A DNA stretch of 64,000 nt from JACKAQ01 sp965227145 (GTDB taxonomy: Bacteria; Calditrichota; Calditrichia; RBG-13-44-9; J075): contig OZ245730.1 of NCBI GenBank assembly GCA_965227145.1, positions 5,828,001-5,892,000 on the forward strand, read 5' to 3'. The number at the start of each line of letters is the position of its first letter. The first letter of the stretch is position 1. Positions 33,219 through 42,180 of the stretch are shown here, piece by piece. The position numbers and the translations under genes are program-made. Under the pieces are notes generated by a model that was not told the DNA's origin, did no database searches, and was given only the letters and a program-made list of their open reading frames with translations.

Positions 33219-34445
33219 TTACTGAATCAACAACATTTTTTGCGATTGTTGAAAAACGCCGGCCCGCAGTTGATAAAAATAAACGCCCGATGCGACGCGT
33301 TCGCCGTTATCATTGGTGGCGTCCCAAAATAAATTGTGATTTCCGGGCAGATAATTGCCGTTAGCAAGGCTGCGCACCTGCTGTCCACGAGCGTTATAAA
33401 TATCGAGTTGAATATCCTGTGCCGAGGGCAGCGCAAAGCGGATGGTTGTGCCGGGATTGAACGGATTCGGGTAATTATCGAACAACTGCGGTGTGTCGGG
33501 CAAATTTTCCGAGCCGTTCGGGATGCCGGTCGGCACGCCGAAACGCAGCCGCAGCAACACCGGCATGTGATCGGATGCATCGTGCAGGGCGTTGGCGACA
33601 TCGGTATCGACCACGCCGTTTTGCCCGTTATTGATGGCCTGATTAAAATGCAGTCCATCATTGCCATACGCCATGTAGCTGTTGGAAACATAATCGATGC
33701 CGCCGGGAGAAAGCAGGTTTTCGCACAGGAGCATCATATCGAATCGGTCATCCACGCCGCCGCCGGAGCCGCTGCCGCCGTTCACCCTGGTTGATTGGGT
33801 GAAAATATCCGCAAATGATGCGTTGTTGTGCCAATTGCCCAACCGGTTGATTGGGTCTTTCACATATCCGCTGCCACGCGACGTTTTGATCAATTCCTGA
33901 AATGCCGGTTCATCCGAATAATAAATATTGTAATCGCCAACGATCATAAAATTGGCGGTTGTTGGCAAGTTGTCGGTTACGTTGCGCAATACCATCACTT
34001 CCTGCAGGCGTCGCTGGCGTTCGGTTTCCCCGTCGCTGGCTTTCAGGTGCACGGAAAAAACGATCAGCGTATCGCCGGAAAGGATGTGCCGCACGCGGTA
34101 TTGGTAAATATCCCGCAGCGTGGTGGCGTGGCGGGTAACGCTCACTAAATCGAAAACGGCGGTGCGATAAAACAGCGCCATATCTTTGTCCGGGCCGTCA
34201 AAATACGGCGCGGCGGCGTAGGGCGTTCCGTTGTCGTTCAAAATATTCAAAAATGCGTTTACGCCGGCTTGCGAACCCATTTCCTGGGTCACCAGCAAAT
34301 CCGGTTCAATTTCGTCGATCACCGTATCAAACGCCTGCGTTCTGCCGCCGGTATAATCGAGAATATTGTAAGTCATAATCGTTGCCGTGCTTTGCGCGAA
34401 AACGAATCCGCAAAATCCCATCAATAGTGCATAAATAAATCGCAT
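33219..34445 (-). CDS. secreted endonuclease/exonuclease/phosphatase-family protein with C-terminal sorting tail
   Basis: A 408-residue exported protein. The ATG at 34445 with an AGAGG site starts a signal peptide ending GFVFAQS. Residues about 20-300 are an EEP-like fold: TIMTYNILDYTGGRTQAFD, the metal Glu in LLVTQEMGSQ, FSVHLKAS, MIVGDYNIYYSDEP, RFDMMLL and DASDHMPVLLRL with the final catalytic His. This is the DNase I/sphingomyelinase family. The C-terminus (YPNPFNPGTTIRFALP ... YFYQLRAGVFQQSQKMLL) is the type IX-like sorting tail. It probably acts as an extracellular nuclease or phosphodiesterase; the substrate is not certain. Confidence 0.9.
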   Translation of the reverse strand: MRFIYALLMGFCGFVFAQSTATIMTYNILDYTGGRTQAFDTVIDEIEPDLLVTQEMGSQAGVNAFLNILNDNGTPYAAAPYFDGPDKDMALFYRTAVFDLVSVTRHATTLRDIYQYRVRHILSGDTLIVFSVHLKASDGETERQRRLQEVMVLRNVTDNLPTTANFMIVGDYNIYYSDEPAFQELIKTSRGSGYVKDPINRLGNWHNNASFADIFTQSTRVNGGSGSGGGVDDRFDMMLLCENLLSPGGIDYVSNSYMAYGNDGLHFNQAINNGQNGVVDTDVANALHDASDHMPVLLRLRFGVPTGIPNGSENLPDTPQLFDNYPNPFNPGTTIRFALPSAQDIQLDIYNARGQQVRSLANGNYLPGNHNLFWDATNDNGERVASGVYFYQLRAGVFQQSQKMLLIQ

Positions 34446-34939
34446 TGCTAAACCTCTGTATTTATTAAAATTGCGTCCATGCCAAACGATCTGTTTCACG
34501 CGAAAGCAAATCGCAGCTTCGCATGATACAACATTCATTTTCGATAATCTACCTTTTTTTAATTAACGGATTTGTGAAGCCGGGCAGTTTTTGGCTGTTG
34601 GCTGTTGGCTGTTGGTTCTTGGCTGTTGGCTCTTCGCTTTTTACTTTTTGTTCTTTGCATCCTCACTTCCGCACGAAAAGCAGTCACCCGGAAAAATGAA
34701 ATATAATACTTTACAAATTTGCCCCCCCCGTTATATATTTCACAAGGTTTCTAAGGAATAATAATCGGAGGGCGATTAGAAAAAGTGTCCCAACTTACCA
34801 TTTTGTAAAAAAATAACATTTAGATGTTTTGTCTGGCAGTTACACAGAATGTCAGGTTGGCTATTTACATGCATTGCTAACTAAAAACCAAACCTTTCAG
34901 GCGAGCAAAGGATGGAAAAATAGCACTTAGGAGAAATAT
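34446..34939. other. gene-free intergenic region with heptamer repeat
   Basis: No ORF is supported. It contains the TTGGCTG tandem repeat (34591-34632), a C9 homopolymer near 34722-34730, and the start signals of the AT-rich gene at 34940 (GGAG site at about 34930). Base composition drops towards AT from about 34660 on, matching the neighbouring AT-rich genes. Confidence 0.5.
34591..34632 (+). repeat. tandem heptamer repeat TTGGCTG, six units
   Basis: Three perfect TTGGCTG units, then TTGGTTC, TTGGCTG and TTGGCTC without gaps. Confidence 0.85.
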
Positions 34940-35815
34940 ATGTTAAACAAATACGCATTTCTGCTTTTTTTGTGCATGAGCCAATGGAGCTTTTTTGCGA
35001 AAGCCCAAATCGTTGATCCGCTGGAATTTTTCCCCCACCACGAAGGAGATATTTGGGAATATTATGAATTTGATATTGGGGTTATAATTGATACAGTCCA
35101 AAATGTGATTACCAAAGATTCGCTAAGTCCAGATGGTAATTACTACATACATACATCATCCTTCGGAGATTTTGTTTTGGACACATTAAATAATACAATT
35201 TATATGCTAAGTAGTAGCAGTGCTTTGATTTATAAACTTGATGCGGATTTAGGTAATTCGTGGGTAGTACAACCTGAATTTGAAGGTTATATGCATGCAA
35301 AAGTCATAGACCTGTATTCAGATGTGATCTTTAATCAACCAACAATTATTAAAACAATTAGCTATCATTATATAAATACAACTATTAATGATTCTTTATG
35401 GTTAGGAAATCACTATTTAGCCAGTGGATTCGGAAGAATAGGTGAGGACTGGGAATTAGGAGGAGCCTATCGAATCAAGGGTGCCTATATCGACAGCATC
35501 CGATACGGCTCAGTCACAGCTATTAAGGAACCAAACTCAAATCAAATACCCGAAACAGCCGTTCTGTATCAAAACTACCCCAACCCGTTTAATCCGTCAA
35601 CTACCATCCAATATCAACTCAACACAACCGAAAAAGTGGAACTGATTATTTATGACCTGTTGGGCAGGGAAGCGGCAGTTCTGGTGAACGAAGTACAAAC
35701 ACCGGGGAGCTATCAAATTCAATTTAACGCCCAAAACCTGTCCAGCGGCACATACCTGTATCAGCTAAGAACACCGTCAAAAGCCATTAACCAGAAAATG
35801 TTACTGGTGAGATAA
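34940..35815 (+). CDS. secreted protein with C-terminal sorting tail, unknown function
   Basis: A 291-residue exported protein. The signal peptide ends FFAKAQIVD. The mature N-terminal half has a pattern shared with its neighbour: FFPHHEGDIWEYYEFD, a repeated strand-rich segment, then ASGFGRIGEDWELGGAYRIK followed by GAYIDSIRYGSVTA. The C-terminus is the sorting tail (YQNYPNPFNPSTTIQYQLNT ... GTYLYQLRTP). A GGAG site lies before the ATG. The gene is more AT-rich than most of the window. No enzyme motif is visible. It forms a tandem paralogue pair with the broken gene at 35888. Confidence 0.8.
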   Translation: MLNKYAFLLFLCMSQWSFFAKAQIVDPLEFFPHHEGDIWEYYEFDIGVIIDTVQNVITKDSLSPDGNYYIHTSSFGDFVLDTLNNTIYMLSSSSALIYKLDADLGNSWVVQPEFEGYMHAKVIDLYSDVIFNQPTIIKTISYHYINTTINDSLWLGNHYLASGFGRIGEDWELGGAYRIKGAYIDSIRYGSVTAIKEPNSNQIPETAVLYQNYPNPFNPSTTIQYQLNTTEKVELIIYDLLGREAAVLVNEVQTPGSYQIQFNAQNLSSGTYLYQLRTPSKAINQKMLLVR

Positions 35816-35887
35816 TTTAATATAGGGTTTTCAAATCAATTCAGGTGTGTAACTATTTGTTATTATTAAATTAAAAGAGGCTTCAAT

Positions 35888-36819
35888 ATGTTAAGCAAAT
35901 ATGCATGGCTGATATTTTTGGGTGTTTCCCAATGGGGTTTTATTGCCAATGCCCAGGATACCACCAACTTTTTCCCGCACAATTCAGGTGATACATGGGA
36001 ATATTATTACGATGGGTTTGTGTTTGATACCCTGCAAACCAAAATTGTCTTTGATTCTTTAGATGCTGAAGAAAACCACTACATTTGCGTCAGCCGATTT
36101 TTTTTAAACCCGATTGATTATATTACTCCTGACTACTTCAAAATTGACACAGCAGGATATGTTTATCAAACAACGAATATCTTCAGTTATCCAAGACTTA
36201 TATATAAACCAAATGCCCAAAAGGGAAATATATGGTTTGTAAAGGAAGATGACAGCGAGATCGCAAAATTAAAATACGTATATGAAGATTCATTGTTTGG
36301 GCTGAACGTTACTCTAAAGGAGATTTAGTATTATTTTGTTAACGATACTATTGATACAACAACATGGCTTCATCAGAAAACCTCAATTTACGCTAGTGGA
36401 TTTGGGTTAATATTCACAGGGGGGGAGATGTTCCTTTTGACCTGTATCTAAAAGGCGTGATTATCGACAGTATTACTTATGGTGATGTTACGCCGGTAAT
36501 CGTTGGGATTGAAGAAGATATTAATCCGGTCATACCAAATGAAGTTCATCTGTATCAAAATTATCCTAACCCGTTTAATCCCCAGACGACTATCCGTTTT
36601 TTTCTCAATAAATCTGTTACCGTATCATTGACTATATATGATACATCTGGAAAGGAGGTGATGCGATTGCTTGTCGATGAGCGTTTTTCTCCCGGCTCAC
36701 ATGAGGTGACCTGGAATGGAGAAACCCGAGCAGGGCAACCGGCGGCCAGCGGACTTTATTTTTATCGTCTCACCGCCAACGCGTTTACCCAAATCAACAA
36801 AATGCTGCTGCTCAAATAA
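35888..36819 (+). pseudogene. decayed paralogue of the preceding secreted protein (nonsense codon plus frameshift)
   Basis: The first part, 35888-36328, encodes a signal peptide (GFIANAQ) and FFPHNSGDTWEYYYDGF, parallel to the gene at 34940. It then meets TAG at 36326-36328, where the paralogue has a Ser codon (ISYHYIN versus I*YYFVN). Translation in the same frame continues sensibly through WLHQKTSIYASGFGLIFTGG. It breaks at a run of seven G (36419-36425); a shift there restores DVPFDLYLKGVIIDSITYGD and the sorting tail (YQNYPNPFNPQTTIRFFLNK ... YFYRLTANAFTQINKMLL) to 36819. Two separate lesions support a pseudogene. A homopolymer sequencing error could explain one of them. Confidence 0.8.
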
Positions 36820-36853
36820 AAAGCAGATCAATACCAAAAACCTTTGCGAGAGG

Positions 36854-36884
36854 AGCCTCCCGGAAATCCGGGAGGCTTTTTTTT
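36854..36884 (+). terminator. rho-independent terminator after the pseudogene
   Basis: AGCCTCCCGG / CCGGGAGGCT perfect 10-bp stem with an AAAT loop, followed by eight T. Confidence 0.93.
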
Positions 36885-37069
36885 GATCGTTGACCTGCTT
36901 CCGGAAATATAACACGCTGTTGTTTTTCTGTCCACCGGAATTTCCAAATCGATCTTTTTCCCGGAAAAAGCATTCGCACCAACAATGCGCCGGTTTTTGT
37001 TATGAAAAACGGCATTTCATTTTTATAATTGAACCGTCGTTGAAACCTGAATAAAATGGTGATGAACAG

Positions 37070-37741
37070 TTGAATGTGCGTGTAAAAATTTGCGGCATCA
37101 CCCGCCTGGCGGATGCCGAACTGGCAACGGAACTCGGCGCGGATGCGCTTGGATTTGTTTTTTTTGAGAAAAGCTCCCGCAACATCACGTTTGCGGATGC
37201 TGCAAAAATTATCGAAAAATTGCCGACGCATGTCCGAAAAATTGGCGTTTTTGTGAATCCCGGATACGCATTTGCGGCGGAAGCCGTGCGCATCGCGGGG
37301 CTGGATGCCATTCAATTGCATGGTATTTACGGCGACGCTAATTTTTTTAAAATCAATGATTTACCGACAGTGCTGGCAATCGCCGTTGACGAAAACGGAT
37401 TGGACAAACGCAGCGCCAAACTGCTGCCCAAAGCGGATGCCGTTTTGCTGGATGCGCATCACCCAACTCAACACGGCGGCACCGGACGCACCTTTAATTG
37501 GCAGTTCGCAGCAGCGCTCAGCCGGCAGCAGCCGATCATTCTGGCCGGCGGATTGAATCCCGCAAACATCCGTTCGGCGGTGGAAACGGTTTGCCCGTTT
37601 GCGGTGGACGTGAGCAGCGGTGTGGAGGCATCGCCGGGCGTAAAAGATGCCAATAAACTGAAACAATTTTTTAAACAAATCGAGGCGTTTCGCAATGATC
37701 GACACGAAGAAATCCGTGAATTTTTCCCAATTTCCCGATAA
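37070..37741 (+). CDS. trpF: phosphoribosylanthranilate isomerase
   Basis: A 223-residue TIM-barrel enzyme of tryptophan synthesis that converts N-(5-phosphoribosyl)anthranilate to CdRP. Motifs: VRVKICGITRLADAELATEL followed by GADALGFVFFEKSSRNI (catalytic Cys in KICGIT), IGVFVNP, IQLHG, LDAHHPTQHGGTGRTFNWQF and ILAGGLNPANI, then VDVSSGVEASPGVKD. The start is TTG at 37070 or GTG at 37076, because the ATG codons just upstream are followed by a stop in their frame. The end overlaps trpB by 47 bases. A TATAAT box lies at 37024-37029. Confidence 0.95.
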   Translation: MNVRVKICGITRLADAELATELGADALGFVFFEKSSRNITFADAAKIIEKLPTHVRKIGVFVNPGYAFAAEAVRIAGLDAIQLHGIYGDANFFKINDLPTVLAIAVDENGLDKRSAKLLPKADAVLLDAHHPTQHGGTGRTFNWQFAAALSRQQPIILAGGLNPANIRSAVETVCPFAVDVSSGVEASPGVKDANKLKQFFKQIEAFRNDRHEEIREFFPISR

Positions 37742-38909
37742 AAGCGGCAAATTTGCCGAATACGGCGGCATGTTTGTGCCGGAAATTTTGATGCCCGCGC
37801 TGGAGGAGCTGATTGCAGCGTACGCAACCGCCCAAAACGATCCGGCGTTTGACGCTGAATTGCAGCACTATTTCCGCGATTATGTGGGGCGACCGAACCC
37901 GCTCACCCACGCCGACCGATTGAGCGAGCAAATCGGCGGCGCGCAAATCTGGCTGAAGCGCGAAGATTTGAATCACACCGGTGCGCACAAAATCAACAAC
38001 GCCATCGGGCAGTTGCTGCTGGCGAAACGGATGGGCAAACAGCGCATCATCGCGGAAACCGGCGCGGGACAGCACGGCGTGGCAACCGCGACCGTCGCCG
38101 CAAAAATGGGGCTGGAATGTTTCGTATATATGGGCGCGGAAGACGTGGTTCGCCAACGGCTGAATGTGTTCCGGATGAAGTTTTTGGGCACAACCGTTGT
38201 GCCAGTGGAAAACGGCAGCCGCACCCTGAAAGACGCCATCAATGAAGCGATCCGCGATTGGGTGACCAACGTGCACGATACGTTTTATTGCATCGGCTCG
38301 GTGGTTGGCCCGCATCCGTATCCCATGATTGTGCGCGATTTCCAGGCGGTGATCGGTCGCGAAGCGCGGCAGCAGTCGCAGGAAAAGTTTGGCAAATTGC
38401 CGGAAGCGGTGGTTGCCTGCGTGGGCGGCGGCTCCAACGCGATGGGCATTTTCTATCCCTTTTTGAACGATGAATCCGTGAAATTATACGGCGTGGAAGC
38501 GGGCGGACGCAACAATCTCGCGGGAAATCATGCTGCGACGATTTCGTATGGTTCGCCGGGCATTTTGCACGGGATGAACACCTATCTCATCCAAACCGAT
38601 GACGGGCAAATCGGCGATGTGCACTCGGTTTCCGCGGGACTGGATTATCCCGGTGTCGGACCAGAACACGCGTTTTTGAAAGATGTGAACCGGGTGAAAT
38701 ATGTTGCCGCAACGGATGAGCAGGCGCTGGAAGCGATGTCGCTGCTGGCAAAAACCGAAGGCATCATCCCTGCGCTGGAAACGGCGCACGCGGTTTGGTA
38801 TGCGGTGGAATTGGCCAAAACCATGTCACCGGATGAGCATTTGGTGCTTTGCCTTTCCGGGCGCGGCGATAAAGATATGGAAGCCATTATTCAAATGTGG
38901 GAAAAATGA
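37695..38909 (+). CDS. trpB: tryptophan synthase beta chain
   Basis: A 404-residue PLP enzyme that joins indole and serine. Motifs: GKFAEYGGMFVPEILMPALE, RPNPLTHADRLSEQIGG, LKREDLNHTGAHKINN with PLP-binding Lys99, AETGAGQHGVATATVAA, CVGGGSNAMGIFYPF and LCLSGRGDKDM. This is the canonical TrpB1 type, which needs TrpA, yet trpA does not follow: the gene ends at a terminator 1 base downstream. A GAGG site lies about 11 bases before the ATG, inside trpF. Confidence 0.97.
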   Translation: MIDTKKSVNFSQFPDKSGKFAEYGGMFVPEILMPALEELIAAYATAQNDPAFDAELQHYFRDYVGRPNPLTHADRLSEQIGGAQIWLKREDLNHTGAHKINNAIGQLLLAKRMGKQRIIAETGAGQHGVATATVAAKMGLECFVYMGAEDVVRQRLNVFRMKFLGTTVVPVENGSRTLKDAINEAIRDWVTNVHDTFYCIGSVVGPHPYPMIVRDFQAVIGREARQQSQEKFGKLPEAVVACVGGGSNAMGIFYPFLNDESVKLYGVEAGGRNNLAGNHAATISYGSPGILHGMNTYLIQTDDGQIGDVHSVSAGLDYPGVGPEHAFLKDVNRVKYVAATDEQALEAMSLLAKTEGIIPALETAHAVWYAVELAKTMSPDEHLVLCLSGRGDKDMEAIIQMWEK

Positions 38910-38937
38910 AAAAGCGGCTCAAATTGAGCCGCTTTTT
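38910..38937. terminator. bidirectional terminator between trpB and flagellar operon 2
   Basis: AAAAGCGGCTC / GAGCCGCTTTT stem with A-run and T-run on the two sides, so it can stop transcription in both directions. Confidence 0.9.
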
Positions 38938-38972
38938 GCCTGTAGGATGCTGTATTCTGTAATAATTGCTGC

Positions 38973-39551
38973 TTACATTTCTGCCATCGATTTACTCAAT
39001 TCAATCGCTTTAAACGGCTCCATGGCTGCCATTACTTTGGCGGCCTGGCGTTTGTTCATTTTGGAAATCACGGTTACTGCCAATTCCGTTTCCAGATTCG
39101 CGATGATCATTGCAGCCTGTGCCGGCGGCATTTTTTCGTAAATCTGGGCCATTTCTTTGGTCATTTTCGCAAAATTTTCGCTCTGCTTTTTTTGCTGTTG
39201 CTGGGCTAACTGTTGTTGCTCAAGGTTATCCGATGGCGAACTATTCGGTTGCCGGAGCGACATTTGCAGGCTGTCTAATGCATCCATCGGCGGTTGAGCC
39301 GGTGTTTCAGCTTCTGCTGTTTTTTCCGGAGCCGCTTCTGCCATCGCATTTTGCTTTGGTTGTTCCGCTTCCGGTAAACCGGCGCCCAACTGTTTTTGGG
39401 CTGCGTCATTTTTTGAGGAAATGGCAAGCGAATCGATTGCTGTGCCATCCGCTGTTAACGGTGCCGGAGGGGGTTGGAACATGGATACAACAAAGGTTGT
39501 TATTCCCAAAATGATTACAAATGTTCCGATGTAAAACAGAGCCATTTTCAT
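38973..39551 (-). CDS. MotE-like flagellar protein with MgtE-N-like C-terminal domain
   Basis: A 192-residue protein with an N-terminal membrane anchor (LFYIGTFVIILGITTFVVSM), a long low-complexity Pro/Gln/Ala linker, a coiled-coil segment, and a C-terminal MgtE_N-type repeat (YEKMPPAQAAMIIANLETEL followed by AVTVISKMNKRQAAKVMAAM). This layout matches MotE/YlxF-type proteins encoded after fliJ in many flagellar operons, which act with the MotC stator or FliG-like helices. It is the last gene of flagellar operon 2. The role is inferred from layout and position. Confidence 0.8.
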   Translation of the reverse strand: MKMALFYIGTFVIILGITTFVVSMFQPPPAPLTADGTAIDSLAISSKNDAAQKQLGAGLPEAEQPKQNAMAEAAPEKTAEAETPAQPPMDALDSLQMSLRQPNSSPSDNLEQQQLAQQQQKKQSENFAKMTKEMAQIYEKMPPAQAAMIIANLETELAVTVISKMNKRQAAKVMAAMEPFKAIELSKSMAEM

Positions 39552-39597
39552 GATAAATCTTTATTTTGCATAGTTTTAAGTAGAGTTATTTTCGTTG

Positions 39598-40044
39598 TTA
39601 TTTCCACATGCCCCGGCGGTTGCCGAGTATCGCCAGCTCGTCGATGTCGTTTTGCGATTGTTTGAGAAAATCCTGATGAAATTTTTCGAGCTCTTTTTCG
39701 CGGAGTTTTTCCAATACTTTTCGTTCCCGCTGAACTTTCAATAATTTTTCGCGCTCCAGATTTTCCCGTTCTTCCATCGAAAACAGCTGTTGTTCCTGCT
39801 CCTGCACTTCTTCGATCAGATTTTGAAAATGACCGAAATTCAAATGCATATCTCCGGCATTTTGAAAACGAACATTGCCCAATTCTTTGGCAAATGCTTC
39901 GGATGAATTCTGCTTTTCCAGCAGTTGCCGGTAAGCGTTCATTTTGTCCTGCGCCGCGCTCGATAAATCTTTTTGCTGCTGTTTGAACTCGACGTCTTTT
40001 ACTTCCAGCACCTTGTTCAGGCGAAATTTAAAACCATTATTCAT
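39598..40044 (-). CDS. fliJ: flagellar export protein FliJ
   Basis: A 148-residue coiled-coil protein: MNNGFKFRLNKVLEVKDVEF is the typical FliJ start, followed by a heptad-rich helical hairpin (EVQEQEQQLFSMEERENLER, EKLREKELEKFHQDFLKQSQ). FliJ is the central stalk of the FliI ATPase ring and helps deliver export substrates. It sits directly after fliI. The sequence is low in specific motifs, so the call leans on position and coiled-coil pattern. Confidence 0.88.
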   Translation of the reverse strand: MNNGFKFRLNKVLEVKDVEFKQQQKDLSSAAQDKMNAYRQLLEKQNSSEAFAKELGNVRFQNAGDMHLNFGHFQNLIEEVQEQEQQLFSMEERENLEREKLLKVQRERKVLEKLREKELEKFHQDFLKQSQNDIDELAILGNRRGMWK

Positions 40045-40101
40045 TAGTCTTCCCTGACCGTTAGTGAATGTATCGTTTAGGTTTTACATTGATGATTACC
40101 G

Positions 40102-41424
40102 TTAATCGCGCATTATATCCATTACCGTAGCGATACTACTTTGAAGATCGGCAGAATCTTTAATTCCTTGACGCAAAAACTGTTGAATCCGCGCTATTTT
40201 TTTAATGGAATAGTCGATTTTGGGGTTGTTGCCTTTTACGTAAGCACCAATATTTATTAAATCTTCTGCTTCCTTGTAGGTGGCTAATGTGTCCATAAGC
40301 TTCATTGTGGCACCCTGATGTTGCTCGGTGGTTACATCGTTCATCACCCGGCTGATGCTTTCCAGAACGTCGATTGCCGGATAATGCCCGGCAGATGCCA
40401 GCCGCCGCGACAGCACGATGTGACCGTCCAGAATACCGCGTGCGGTGTCGGAGATCGGCTCGTTCATATCGTCCCCTTCAACCAGAACGGTATACATGCC
40501 GGTGATGCTGCCGGTGGCAGATGTGCCCGCCCGTTCCAGCAGTTTCGGGAAAAAAGCAAATACGGATGGCGTGTAACCACGGGTTGTCGGCGGTTCGCCG
40601 ATGGTCAGCCCGATTTCCCGCAGCGCAGTGGCAACGCGGGTCAGCGAGTCCATCATCAACAAAACATTTGCGCCCTGTTCGCGGAAATATTCCGCGATGG
40701 TGGTAGCGACCAGCGCCGCTTTTACCCGAACCAAAGCCGGTTGGTCGGAGGTGGCAACTACCAGAATCGATCGCCGTAATCCGGCTTCGCCCAATTCTTT
40801 TTCGATAAAATCGCGAACCTCGCGACCCCGTTCGCCAACGAGTGAAATAACGTTAACATCTGCGTTGGTATTTTGGGCGATCATCCCCAGCAGCGTGCTT
40901 TTGCCCACGCCGCTACCGGCGAAAATACCCACACGTTGTCCTTTGCCGAGCGTTAATAATCCGTCGATTGCGCGGATGCCGGTGGTAATCGGCTCTGTTA
41001 TCCGGCGACGGTGCAGCGGATGCGGCGGGTTTTGATACACTGACAGCCGTTCGCCGGAGGTGATCGCTCCGCGTCCGTCCATCGGTTCGCCCAATCCGTT
41101 CAGCACGCGACCCAGCATTGCCGGAGAAACCAGCACATTAAACGGCTCGCCGGTTGCCACAATATCGCTGCCGGGCGCGATGCCGCGCATTTCGCCGAGC
41201 GGCATGGTCAGCACGCGATCTTCGCGGAAACCGACAACTTCGGCGATGTATGGCTGGCGGCTGTTGCGCGGATAAACTTTGCAAATATCGCCAACCGCAA
41301 CGGATGGTCCGGATGATTCGACGATCAACCCCACAACCTGCACCACTTTGCCGTAAATGCGAATGGTATCGAGTGTGGGAACCGCATCGCGCAAAATGGT
41401 CAATTTTTCCTGAAATGGCATCAT
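40102..41424 (-). CDS. fliI: flagellum-specific export ATPase FliI
   Basis: A 440-residue ATPase of the flagellar type III export apparatus. Walker A is GIFAGSGVGKSTLLGMIAQN, Walker B lies in NVLLMMDSLTRVATALREIG, and SLVGERGREVRDFI precedes it. The DELSEED-like end and GRVLNGLGEPMDGRGAI are typical of F1-like ATPases of this branch. The length is standard. It starts 3 bases after the fliH stop, so the two genes are tightly coupled. Confidence 0.97.
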   Translation of the reverse strand: MMPFQEKLTILRDAVPTLDTIRIYGKVVQVVGLIVESSGPSVAVGDICKVYPRNSRQPYIAEVVGFREDRVLTMPLGEMRGIAPGSDIVATGEPFNVLVSPAMLGRVLNGLGEPMDGRGAITSGERLSVYQNPPHPLHRRRITEPITTGIRAIDGLLTLGKGQRVGIFAGSGVGKSTLLGMIAQNTNADVNVISLVGERGREVRDFIEKELGEAGLRRSILVVATSDQPALVRVKAALVATTIAEYFREQGANVLLMMDSLTRVATALREIGLTIGEPPTTRGYTPSVFAFFPKLLERAGTSATGSITGMYTVLVEGDDMNEPISDTARGILDGHIVLSRRLASAGHYPAIDVLESISRVMNDVTTEQHQGATMKLMDTLATYKEAEDLINIGAYVKGNNPKIDYSIKKIARIQQFLRQGIKDSADLQSSIATVMDIMRD

Positions 41425-41427
41425 GGC

Positions 41428-42180
41428 TTAGGCTTCCGGTGCGTTGGTTGATTCGTCTTCATTTTGTTCGAGCTCTTTGTAATATTTGCGGAGTTTGTCC
41501 ACCATTTCGCTCATTTGGGTGTTGATTCGGGCGTCCACTTTGCCGAGATCGGTTTCGATGATGCAGCCGCCGATGCCGATGGATTCATCCGGTAAAATAC
41601 CCAAATCCTTGAGATCCGGGAAATGCCCGCGCAATTCGTTTTCCATAGATTTGATGTGCTGCAAATCCTGCGGATTCACCAGAATTTTGACACGTCCGGC
41701 AATTTCGGCGGATTTGAGCACCTTGTTCAGCGTTTCGTGAATCGTTTGTTTTTGCGAATGATCCAGCGCGCCAACCACTTTTTCCACCATCGCGAAAACC
41801 AGCTCCACACATCCGGCTTCCGAATGGCGATAGATAATCTGCTGATGCTGGGCAATCGTATCGATCATCCCGTTGAGGGTCTGGAATGTTTTGTCCAACT
41901 GGCGGCGGGCTTCTTCGGCGGCGTGTTGTGCGCCGTCCTGCAAACCCTGGTCGTAGGCTTCGGCGCGGATTTGCTCCAGTGCTTCCTCGCTGATGCGCAC
42001 GCCCGGTGGTTCGGGCACCACGTCCTGAATTTCCGTCAACATATCCGAACGGGTTTCCATAAATTCCCCCGGCGAACCGTCCATAACATTCAACTGGGTG
42101 TTTTGCCCGTGTGTGGGAACCACTACCACCCGCGAGATAGGTCGGTTCATTTTTATGATTCGCCTATGCGATGACGACAT
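41428..42180 (-). CDS. fliH: flagellar assembly protein FliH
   Basis: A 250-residue protein that binds and restrains FliI. The C-terminal half carries the FliH/V-ATPase-E-like block VELVFAMVEKVVGALDHSQK, VKILVNPQDLQHIKSMENEL and IGIGGCIIETDLGKVDARIN followed by TQMSEMVDKL. The N-terminus is disordered and the middle is Ala/Gln/Glu-rich helix. The ATG at 42180 lies inside the end of fliG (17-base overlap) behind a GAGG site; an alternative ATG at 42150 has a weaker site. Confidence 0.92.
   Translation of the reverse strand: MSSSHRRIIKMNRPISRVVVVPTHGQNTQLNVMDGSPGEFMETRSDMLTEIQDVVPEPPGVRISEEALEQIRAEAYDQGLQDGAQHAAEEARRQLDKTFQTLNGMIDTIAQHQQIIYRHSEAGCVELVFAMVEKVVGALDHSQKQTIHETLNKVLKSAEIAGRVKILVNPQDLQHIKSMENELRGHFPDLKDLGILPDESIGIGGCIIETDLGKVDARINTQMSEMVDKLRKYYKELEQNEDESTNAPEA

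Noticed and set aside
36419..36425. G-run as a phase-variation switch
   Set aside because: A second, independent stop codon upstream means slippage alone could not restore the gene.
36886..37069. trp leader attenuator or T-box upstream of trpF
   Set aside because: No Trp-codon-rich leader, no T-box core motif and no terminator hairpin in this stretch; only a -10-like TATAAT box.
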